From contig JAESUA010000394.1 in assembly GCA_016763255.1 (NCBI GenBank), forward strand, positions 1 to 5,117: a stretch of DNA of 5,117 nucleotides. The letters run 5' to 3'. The DNA is from Magnetovibrio sp. Lineage in GTDB: Bacteria; Pseudomonadota; Alphaproteobacteria; Rhodospirillales; Magnetovibrionaceae. Within the stretch, counting starts at the first letter, position 1, and each line of letters begins with the position of its first letter. The position numbers were made by a program, and so were the translations under genes. Positions 1 through 5,117 of this stretch are shown one piece after another. Below the pieces are notes generated by a model. That model was not told the DNA's origin and ran no database searches. It saw only the letters and a list, made by a program, of their open reading frames with translations.

Positions 1-3000
1 GGATTGGCTTGTTGCGGCGGCTGCGAGGGCTTTATTTGCTCCAGCTTTAACCCCGGCAACGCCTTTTCGATGAGACTTCTGAAGGGGTCGAACTTTTGCG
101 GCACGGCAATACTTGGTGCACCGCCCGAACCACCTGTCGAGGCCTTGCGCACCCCCAATTTAATGCCCGGATTGTCCAGCGCACCTTTAAGCGAAAACGG
201 TATTTCCTGGCGACCGACGCGGCCCTTAGAAAGCAACGTGGTCAACAAGTTCGCTTCCACCGTCATGTTGCCGACGATATCAATATCCCAGCCCGCGATG
301 TCAATTTTGCCCGATCCGGTGCCATTGCCCATGGAGGAGCTCAAGGTCATCTTCGAAGCATTGGCGATGCCGTCACGGATATCAAAGTCCAACGCCAAAT
401 CAGCAAGGCCTTTGCCTTTTTTCTTGGTCCCCAAGGATAATTGATTCATCGCCGCCACCAAACCGATCACACCGGACAAGGCTGAGCCTTTGCCACCTTT
501 TTTCACATCCAGATCGTTGATGTTGAGATTGCCGTTACCAGCCAGGGAGCTGACCATTTCAGCCGGGCTCATGCCCGTTGCGTTAACGTCCAGGTTTAAC
601 GACAAATTACCCGAAGCCAATTTTTTGCCGGTCACCGCTTTTACCGCCTGATCGATCAACAAGGTGTCGAGCTTGAAATTACTTTCGATGGTCGGTGATC
701 CATCGGCGCGCACGATGGCCGTGCCGCGGATCGGGCCACCGAACAGATTACCGGTGATTTTGTCCGCATTCAGCACCCCGTTTTGCACCGTGGCATGAAT
801 GTCGGCGGCGCTGAGCTTGTAATCGCCAAATTGGATGGCGTCTGATTTCAGTGTGATGTCGCCGTCCAGCATGTTCAGCACGCTGAGATCAAAGCGTTCA
901 CGCGACCAGCGTTTATCTGCCCCCGCTCCAGTTCCCGCCTGTGCCAGTTGATCATCGCCAAATGAGGCATAGATAATGTTGGAAACGTCAGGGCGTTTAC
1001 CAAAACGAGTCCCGGGTTTACGCAAAGCGGCATTTTTTTGCTGCTTCGGCAAGAACCGATCCAATACCAAGACACCGGTTTGCAGATCCGCAATGACACG
1101 CGGTTTTGCGCCCGTGGTGCGGGCGGTGATGTCACCATTTATAGCCGTTTCACCCAATGTGGATTTAAGGCCTGTGATCTTGTGGGTTTTGCCATCTGTG
1201 TTGAGCCTGGCGCTCAAATCCAACGCGCCCAATGGGCCCGCTGGCTTGTAATCAAGGTCCAGGGCCTTCAGCAACGCCGCCACATTGCCATGCTTGGCGG
1301 TGATGTGGCCATCGTAACCAAAACCAATGGGCAGAAGGGAAAAACGCCCCTGCCCCGAAATTTGACCATCAAGGGCGTCGACCGTGACGCTAAAGCGCGG
1401 TTTCAAAAGTGAGCCTTGCGCCGCCCCTTGCAAAGTCACCGCTTTAAGCCCCGCTGGAACGCCTTCAAGTCCAAGTGCATTAGCCAGTTTGGCACCATTT
1501 TTAACCTTGGCGTCAATCTTCACCTTGGAAATCTCTGGAATGGCGCCAAAACCGTTGAAGGTCCCCGATAACGTTGCGCTCGCCCCTTGGAAATCGCCCA
1601 ATTTGAGGCTGCGCAGTTGCAGCTCCCCGGCATAAAGTGTTCCGTCGATCGCTAATTTTTTATAAGCCTTGCCCTGATGAACCAAGCGGCCAACCCGCAC
1701 CTTCAAGTTGGCATCAAAATCATTCAGTGCCGACAAGGCGACCCAAGCCCCAGCCGCTTGCAAGACACTGGGCATTTGCGCCGGATTAGTCGTCTCAGAC
1801 TGGGGCGTTGCGGCGCGTTCAACACCACTTGATGCCTTCACCACGCCAATAGCGTTGCCATTTGAATAGGTATCAATGTTGATCACATCCAAGCTCAAAT
1901 CCGCACCAAACGACAAGCGTTTGCGCAACGCCAAGGTTATTCCACCGGTCAGTTTGGAATGGTCCGCCGTCACTTCCAAGGAGCTGACCACCACCTGCGT
2001 AGCATCGGCGGCAACTTGACTTTTGTAGGTCACGCGCTTCACCCGCCCGGCGATACCGGCTGGCACCTCCACGCCCAACCAGTTGGTCAGGCCGGTGAGA
2101 TCATCGCTGGTGACCTCAACATTTCCTTCAAACCGGGGAACGCCATCGCGGGGCCGCACGAACCCAAACACCGCCACATCTGTGACACCGGGGGCCATGG
2201 CCTGCAACTGGCTCAGCACCAATTCACCATCGGTCAATTCTGCGGCCAAGCGCACATCGCTGACCAAGCCGCCCTTAAGGGTCACGGCATCGACAACCAC
2301 TTGCACCGTTCCACGCACCCCTTTGGGGAAGGCAAAGGCTTCTTTCGCAGTCACGGTGGAGGTTTGGATTTCAGGCGGGGTCGGCGTGATGGTGGACTGT
2401 GCGGTCTTGCCACCTTGCGCACCTTGATCCGCAGCGGATGCCGGGGTGGACGACGGAGTGGAGCGTCGCCCTGCGGTGTTCAAAATTGAATCGACATCGA
2501 TGCGTGCAGCTTTCAATTGCACATCAAAGTTCACACCATCGCTGAGCGCGACCTTAATGGTGCCGGTGATGCGGTCTTTGCCCAGATGCACTTCCAGCTC
2601 GCTCAGATCGACGTTCTCTGCGGAGGCCTCGATTTGTCCATCCAGGGCGAAGGTCTGTTGTAACACCACCGGGGCCGTACCAGCCCCCACCACCGCATCC
2701 AACAGCTGGGCGAGGTTTTCACCTTCAGCCTTGATTTTCCCTTTGAAGCGAGGCTTTGCCCCAAGGCCAAAGACCGCGCCGTTGAGTTGCGCTTTTGCTC
2801 CCCCAGGCGCATTGAGAACCGCGTTCACCGGCATCGTGCGCTGTTCAATGATTTGGCCCAGCGATATTTCAAAGGCCAGCGGCACACCGCGCAAGCGGGC
2901 TTGGCCCTGGGCTTCAAACGGACCGTTCAAAGATCCGGCGCGCAAAGTCGCATCGATGTTTTCGATCCGTTCAACCGTGCCGTTGACGCCATCACGGTAG

Positions 3001-3539
3001 ATCAAGCGACCATCAACAATTTCAAAACTGTCGAGACGGATGTCTAAGCCGGAAGCACCGCCAGAAGCACCGACAGTTGCACCTTGAGATGTCGAACCCT
3101 GGCTTGGTGTGATGCTTTTTATTTGAGGCGCGGGCTTAAAGTCCAAGTTGGTGCGGCCATCGGCGAACTTTTCGATGCTCACCACCGGCGCAACCAAGCG
3201 AATGCGTTCGACTTGAACCTGTCCTGAAAGCAGCGGCATCAATGCAATGCGCACTTCAACCGCCTTCATGACCACCATATCTTTGGCTTGTCCGCCTTTA
3301 GCATTGGATAATCTAACATCATTGGCGATCAAGGACGGCGCGGGCAAAAGCCGCACTTCCAAATTTCCGCCAATGCTCAGTTCACGCCCCGTCGCAGTGC
3401 GCACCTGCTCAGTGATTTCATCTTTAATCGCGGCTGAATCAATAAAACTGGGGGCAATAACGACGGCACCCACCAACAAAGCCAACACCACCACGACACC
3501 AATGAGAATATTCTTTACCAAGGACGGAACCCCATTCAT
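1..3539 (-). CDS. AsmA family protein, large, C-terminus cut by window edge
   Basis: One frame stays open from the ATG at 3539 to the left edge: 1179 codons plus two bases, no stop seen. Residues 10-31 form a hydrophobic Val/Leu/Ala-rich membrane segment, so the bulk should lie in the periplasm. Residues 51-79 carry the AsmA amino-terminal signature (GRELSIGGNLEVRLLPAPSL, then NDVRLSN). The rest is repetitive beta-strand-type sequence with short 'G.I.G.' turns. Roughly residues 930-1060 resemble the conserved AsmA C-terminal region (LFGGPIRG at 932; an SLAGNGNLNI segment near 998). Ser/Thr/Pro/Gly/Ala-rich linkers lie near residues 143-164, 358-400, 568-590 and 1131-1149. Known family members (AsmA, TamB, YhdP) are beta-groove proteins of the inner membrane linked to phospholipid transport and outer-membrane homeostasis; that role is inferred here. 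At 1179 or more residues it is about twice E. coli AsmA. The Pro/Gln-rich end suggests the stop is close. The start is preceded only by a weak GGTG at 3547-3550, but it places the anchor at the N-terminus as expected. In-frame GTG codons at 3575 and 3572 are less likely starts. Confidence 0.93.
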   Translation of the reverse strand, partial: MNGVPSLVKNILIGVVVVLALLVGAVVIAPSFIDSAAIKDEITEQVRTATGRELSIGGNLEVRLLPAPSLIANDVRLSNAKGGQAKDMVVMKAVEVRIALMPLLSGQVQVERIRLVAPVVSIEKFADGRTNLDFKPAPQIKSITPSQGSTSQGATVGASGGASGLDIRLDSFEIVDGRLIYRDGVNGTVERIENIDATLRAGSLNGPFEAQGQARLRGVPLAFEISLGQIIEQRTMPVNAVLNAPGGAKAQLNGAVFGLGAKPRFKGKIKAEGENLAQLLDAVVGAGTAPVVLQQTFALDGQIEASAENVDLSELEVHLGKDRITGTIKVALSDGVNFDVQLKAARIDVDSILNTAGRRSTPSSTPASAADQGAQGGKTAQSTITPTPPEIQTSTVTAKEAFAFPKGVRGTVQVVVDAVTLKGGLVSDVRLAAELTDGELVLSQLQAMAPGVTDVAVFGFVRPRDGVPRFEGNVEVTSDDLTGLTNWLGVEVPAGIAGRVKRVTYKSQVAADATQVVVSSLEVTADHSKLTGGITLALRKRLSFGADLSLDVINIDTYSNGNAIGVVKASSGVERAATPQSETTNPAQMPSVLQAAGAWVALSALNDFDANLKVRVGRLVHQGKAYKKLAIDGTLYAGELQLRSLKLGDFQGASATLSGTFNGFGAIPEISKVKIDAKVKNGAKLANALGLEGVPAGLKAVTLQGAAQGSLLKPRFSVTVDALDGQISGQGRFSLLPIGFGYDGHITAKHGNVAALLKALDLDYKPAGPLGALDLSARLNTDGKTHKITGLKSTLGETAINGDITARTTGAKPRVIADLQTGVLVLDRFLPKQQKNAALRKPGTRFGKRPDVSNIIYASFGDDQLAQAGTGAGADKRWSRERFDLSVLNMLDGDITLKSDAIQFGDYKLSAADIHATVQNGVLNADKITGNLFGGPIRGTAIVRADGSPTIESNFKLDTLLIDQAVKAVTGKKLASGNLSLNLDVNATGMSPAEMVSSLAGNGNLNINDLDVKKGGKGSALSGVIGLVAAMNQLSLGTKKKGKGLADLALDFDIRDGIANASKMTLSSSMGNGTGSGKIDIAGWDIDIVGNMTVEANLLTTLLSKGRVGRQEIPFSLKGALDNPGIKLGVRKASTGGSGGAPSIAVPQKFDPFRSLIEKALPGLKLEQIKPSQPPQQAN

Positions 3540-3599
3540 CAAAAAACACCAAACCGTGCTGAGAATCCCCACCACATTTGAAGAGACAAGTGTAGTCGC

Positions 3600-3614
3600 C
3601 CTACAGACCGTAGG
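3600..3614 (-). promoter_or_regulatory. small stem-loop in the asmA-like gene leader
   Basis: CCTAC and GTAGG form a perfect 5-base-pair inverted repeat around a 5-base loop. If the promoter proposed at 3625-3653 is right, this hairpin sits within a few bases of the 5' end of the transcript. It lies about 60 bases upstream of the start codon, too far to block it directly. A stem this short can arise by chance. Confidence 0.25.
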
Positions 3615-3624
3615 ACCATACAAA

Positions 3625-3653
3625 ATAACAGTTTAGAGGCTAAATTTGGCCAA
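3625..3653 (-). promoter_or_regulatory. possible weak sigma-70 promoter for the asmA-like gene
   Basis: On the minus strand TTGGCC (3653-3648) and TGTTAT (3630-3625) are separated by 17 bases. Each matches four of six consensus positions. The start of transcription would fall near 3618, giving a leader of about 80 bases. The -35 box overlaps the T-tract of the upstream terminator by two bases. An alternative -10 is TATGGT just downstream. A separate promoter is expected because a terminator lies between rpmJ and this gene, but the match is weak. Confidence 0.28.
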
Positions 3654-3681
3654 AAAAAGAACCCCGCCTGTAAAAGCGGGG
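3652..3681 (-). terminator. Rho-independent terminator downstream of rpmJ
   Basis: Read on the minus strand, CCCCGC (3681-3676), an 8-base loop and GCGGGG (3667-3662) form a 6-base-pair all-GC stem. It is followed at once by TTCTTTTTTT (3661-3652), a classic intrinsic terminator. The plus strand has no T-run after the stem, so it acts in one direction only. It lies about 100 bases after the rpmJ stop and about 110 bases before the asmA-like start, and should separate the two transcription units. Confidence 0.85.
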
Positions 3682-3699
3682 ACTGTAGCAATCCAGACA

Positions 3700-3733
3700 A
3701 AGCAAAACCGCGCCCAATGGGCGCGGTTTGCTT
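3700..3733 (-). terminator. long GC-rich hairpin, probable first terminator after rpmJ
   Basis: The arms 3719-3733 and 3700-3715 pair over 15 base pairs with a single bulged base and a 3-base ATT loop. The core is CCGCGCCC/GGGCGCGG. On the minus strand the core is followed by TTTTGCTTTG. If only the core stem counts, this looks like an intrinsic terminator with an interrupted T-tract. If the full stem forms, the T residues are inside it and it is better seen as a 3'-end-stabilising hairpin. It lies about 50 bases past the rpmJ stop and upstream of the clear terminator at 3652-3681, giving a tandem arrangement. Confidence 0.55.
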
Positions 3734-3742
3734 CATGCAACA

Positions 3743-3795
3743 GCCAAGGGGCACGCGAAAACGCGCGACCGCCCGATATCGGGATCAGCCTTGGC
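3743..3795 (-). repeat. nested inverted repeats overlapping the rpmJ stop codon
   Basis: Three inverted repeats are packed into about 53 bases. An outer 7-base-pair pair, GCCAAGG (3795-3789) with CCTTGGC (3749-3743), begins inside the last rpmJ codons. It encloses a perfect 12-base palindrome CCCGATATCGGG (3772-3783), directly after the stop. It also encloses a stem of four GC pairs plus a wobble and one more pair around TTTT (3752-3767). Folded together these would make a three-way junction. The pairing is read by eye and no energy was calculated. It may simply be the structured 3' end of the rpmJ mRNA. Confidence 0.4.
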
Positions 3796-3910
3796 GTGCT
3801 TTGAAACGCGGGTTGCGTTTATTGATCACGTAGACGCGGCCTTTGCGGCGCACGACGACGCAGTTTTTGTCGCGGTTTTTCGCAGATTTAAGCGAGTTGC
3901 GGACCTTCAT
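3785..3910 (-). CDS. rpmJ: 50S ribosomal protein L36, zinc-independent (C-minus) form
   Basis: This encodes a complete 41-residue basic protein, beginning [16 protein letters not shown] and ending NPRFKARQG. The central [11 protein letters not shown] segment and the KARQG end are typical of bacterial L36, a late-assembling large-subunit protein that contacts 23S rRNA. Length and sequence match the 41-residue type common in alphaproteobacteria, not the 38-residue zinc-ribbon type. The Cys/Cys/Cys/His zinc ligands of the latter are absent; the only cysteine is residue 17. The ATG at 3910 is supported by an AAGGA ribosome-binding site 8 bases upstream. The frame stays open further upstream to about 4186, but that stretch contains the promoter and shows no family resemblance. 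The gene stands alone, with its own promoter at 3963-3991 and terminators downstream. Confidence 0.96.
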   Translation of the reverse strand: MKVRNSLKSAKNRDKNCVVVRRKGRVYVINKRNPRFKARQG

Positions 3911-3918
3911 GACGTCTA

Positions 3919-3923
3919 TCCTT
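3919..3923 (-). promoter_or_regulatory. ribosome-binding site of rpmJ
   Basis: AAGGA on the minus strand, 8 bases upstream of the ATG at 3910. It decides the start of rpmJ against longer in-frame extensions of the same open frame. Confidence 0.8.
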
Positions 3924-3934
3924 AAAATTACGTG

Positions 3935-3953
3935 CAGAGCCGAAATGGCCCTG
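3935..3953 (-). promoter_or_regulatory. 5' leader stem-loop of the rpmJ mRNA
   Basis: Read on the minus strand, CAGGGCC (3953-3947) pairs with GGCTCTG (3941-3935) over 7 base pairs, including one G-U wobble, around the 5-base loop ATTTC. With transcription predicted to start near 3956, the hairpin would lie at the very 5' end of the mRNA. It ends 11 bases before the AAGGA site. It could stabilise the message or serve as a binding site for control of a ribosomal protein gene; neither role is shown by the sequence alone. Confidence 0.4.
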
Positions 3954-3962
3954 AGGTCGCGG

Positions 3963-3991
3963 AAAATACGGTGAGAAACGGCCTCTGTCAA
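3963..3991 (-). promoter_or_regulatory. sigma-70-type promoter of rpmJ
   Basis: On the minus strand a perfect -35 box TTGACA (3991-3986) is followed by a 17-base spacer and the -10 box TATTTT (3968-3963, four of six consensus matches). The predicted start near 3956 gives a leader of about 46 bases carrying the stem-loop and AAGGA site. The near-consensus -35 and ideal spacing fit strong constitutive expression of a ribosomal protein gene. Confidence 0.8.
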
Positions 3992-4251
3992 CCGCTTAGA
4001 TGGAGGTTTTGCTGGATTTTCCGCCCTTACTCGCGGCCATAACACCACAGCGCTCATCATCGACTGACACAAACCCATGAAATCTGGGGGAAAGTACGCG
4101 CTGTCCTTGGTCTCCCGACCCTCAATACGCTGACACTTTAACACACCGTAGATCAATTGCGATATGGGCTCAAAGCCTCTGCCCATGTGCCCTCACGGCT
4201 TTTACGCGCTGGAGTTCTGACGCGCTCGTGCCGATTCTCCAGCCTTCTATT
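3992..4251. other. intergenic stretch between the 5-oxoprolinase gene and the rpmJ promoter
   Basis: I see no gene, RNA gene or mobile element here. A frame on the minus strand continuous with rpmJ is open to about 4186, but its translation looks like no known family and it runs through the rpmJ promoter. Besides the 7-base-pair inverted repeat at 4208-4243 there is one more, ATGGGC/GCCCAT (4164-4169 with 4181-4186, 11-base loop). Neither is followed by a T-run on the minus strand. Confidence 0.6.
4208..4243 (-). terminator. weak stem-loop just after the 5-oxoprolinase stop
   Basis: GCTGGAG (minus strand, 4243-4237) and CTCCAGC (4214-4208) form a perfect 7-base-pair stem around a 22-base loop, beginning 9 bases after the stop codon. 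No T-tract follows (the next bases are GCGTAAAAG), so it is not a standard intrinsic terminator. It could be a 3'-end hairpin left after Rho-dependent termination, or chance. Confidence 0.22.
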
Positions 4252-5117
4252 TCAATATGAGCCCCTCAAAGGAACGCCCCCGCCGGGTCCAAAGCCCCCC
4301 CCGCCGGGGGTTTCGATAACAAACACATCACCGGGGGCCAATTCCACCGTGGCGGTGGGGCCCAGGTCTTCGATGGTGCCGTCAGCGCGTTCGACCTTGT
4401 TCAGCCCCACTTGGGCGCTTTCACCGCCGTTAAGCCCAAACGGCGCAATTCGCCGGTGGTTGGACAAGATGCCCGCACTCATCGCTTCTAAAAATCTGAT
4501 CCGTCGCACCACACCATCGCCGCCCCTATGCGCGCCGCGCCCACCCGAGCCACGGCGAATCGAAAATTCTTCGACCAACACCGGGAAACGCCATTCCAAA
4601 ACTTCCGGATCGGTCAGCCGTGAATTTGTCATGTGGGTGTGTACCGCACTTTGACCATCATAGTCCGGCCCTGCCCCCGCACCGCCGCAGATGGTTTCGT
4701 AATACTGATAAGTTTCATTGCCGAAGGTGAAATTGTTCATGGTGCCCTGGGCAGCGGCCAGCACGCCCAAGGCGCCGTAAAGCGCATCGGTCACGCACTG
4801 CGACGTTTCCACGTTGCCCGCGACCACGGCGGCGGGGTATTGCGGGTTCAACAGGGACCCCTCGGGAATGACAATATTCAAAGGTTTCAGGCAGCCCCCG
4901 TTGAGCGGACTGTCGTCTTCGACCAGCGTCCTAAAGACGTAAAGAACGGCGGCCCTGCAGACGGCGGCCGGCGCGTTGAAGTTGTTTTTGGTCTGCTTCG
5001 AGGTGCCGGTGAAATCGATCTTGGCGCGCCGGGACTTGGCCTGGATGGAAATTTTCACCTTGATCCGGGCGCCGTTGTCCATGTCTGAGGTGAACGACCC
5101 GTTCTTGAGCACGTCAA
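4252..5117 (-). CDS. 5-oxoprolinase / hydantoinase B family protein, C-terminal part
   Basis: The frame is open from the right edge to the TGA at 4254-4252 and gives 287 residues, all C-terminal; the N-terminus lies outside. Counting from the first full codon, hydantoinase B / oxoprolinase family motifs appear in order: DFTGTS (34-39), NNFNAP (44-49), GCLKPLNIVIP (73-83), VAGNVETSQ (97-105), QGTMNN (122-127), HTHMTNSRLTDPEVLE (158-173), RRGSGGRG followed by GGDG, and TPGGGGFG (269-276). The RLTDPEVLE version of the HMTN motif and overall similarity to the end of eukaryotic OPLAH favour ATP-dependent 5-oxoprolinase (5-oxo-L-proline to L-glutamate, cytosolic) over N-methylhydantoinase. Whether this is a fused protein of about 1200 residues or a separate B subunit cannot be told. 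A GTG at 5112 is an internal valine codon. The gene ends in a Gly/Pro-rich tail encoded by G-runs (8 Gs at 4295-4302). Confidence 0.93.
   Translation of the reverse strand, partial: DVLKNGSFTSDMDNGARIKVKISIQAKSRRAKIDFTGTSKQTKNNFNAPAAVCRAAVLYVFRTLVEDDSPLNGGCLKPLNIVIPEGSLLNPQYPAAVVAGNVETSQCVTDALYGALGVLAAAQGTMNNFTFGNETYQYYETICGGAGAGPDYDGQSAVHTHMTNSRLTDPEVLEWRFPVLVEEFSIRRGSGGRGAHRGGDGVVRRIRFLEAMSAGILSNHRRIAPFGLNGGESAQVGLNKVERADGTIEDLGPTATVELAPGDVFVIETPGGGGFGPGGGVPLRGSY

Noticed and set aside
4..3000. Several plus-strand open frames of 80-184 codons across the left half (for example 4-444, 1959-2489, 2446-3000).
   Set aside because: All lie antisense to the continuous AsmA-family frame, which has family motifs and runs the whole length without a stop. 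Their translations are low-complexity or arginine/proline-rich and show no family resemblance.
3539..3754. A 71-codon minus-strand frame between rpmJ and the asmA-like gene, ending in a TGATG overlap with the latter's start.
   Set aside because: It spans the two terminator hairpins and their T-tract, which explain its Phe/Leu-rich composition. No ribosome-binding site or family resemblance was seen, so the TGATG overlap is probably chance.
3772..3783. The perfect palindrome after rpmJ as a repressor operator.
   Set aside because: It lies downstream of a gene, just after the stop codon, with no promoter next to it. An RNA hairpin or chance is a simpler reading.
3728..3925. Plus-strand 65-codon frame across rpmJ.
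   Set aside because: It is antisense to the well-supported rpmJ gene and has no recognisable features.
3911..4186. Upstream in-frame extension of rpmJ giving a 133-residue protein.
   Set aside because: The extension runs through a near-consensus promoter and a ribosome-binding site placed correctly for the ATG at 3910. The 41-residue product is the usual L36 length, and the added residues look random.
4157..5088. Plus-strand frames of 165 and 151 codons at the right end.
   Set aside because: They are antisense shadows of the 5-oxoprolinase frame, whose motif series is unmistakable.

Overview
The window reads as ordinary chromosomal DNA of an alphaproteobacterium, most likely a Rhodospirillales-type marine or freshwater relative. 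This is inferred from three things. The 41-residue zinc-free form of ribosomal protein L36 has an alphaproteobacterial sequence. The AsmA-family protein is very long. The base composition is moderate in GC. The taxonomic call is tentative because it rests on remembered family resemblance, not on a search.

Layout: all three genes lie on the minus strand, so transcription runs from high to low coordinates. Positions 5117-4252 hold the C-terminal 287 residues of a 5-oxoprolinase / hydantoinase B family protein; its N-terminus is outside the window. A gene-free stretch of about 340 bases follows (4251-3911). Its proximal end carries a clear sigma-70-type promoter (TTGACA, 17 bases, TATTTT) for rpmJ. 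The small rpmJ gene (ribosomal protein L36) occupies 3910-3785. About 245 bases then separate rpmJ from the next start. This spacer is unusually rich in inverted repeats and ends in a convincing Rho-independent terminator at 3652-3681. From 3539 to the left edge runs one uninterrupted reading frame of at least 1179 codons. It encodes an AsmA-like envelope protein with a single N-terminal membrane anchor; its stop codon is outside the window.

The three genes do not form an obvious pathway. rpmJ looks like a monocistronic housekeeping gene with its own promoter, leader and terminator, set between a catabolic enzyme gene and an envelope-biogenesis gene. I see no mobile element, CRISPR array, tRNA, rRNA or defence cassette. 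Nothing here amounts to a new biological system. The points most worth a second look are RNA-level: a hairpin at the predicted 5' end of the rpmJ transcript, and the dense set of stem-loops between rpmJ and the asmA-like gene.
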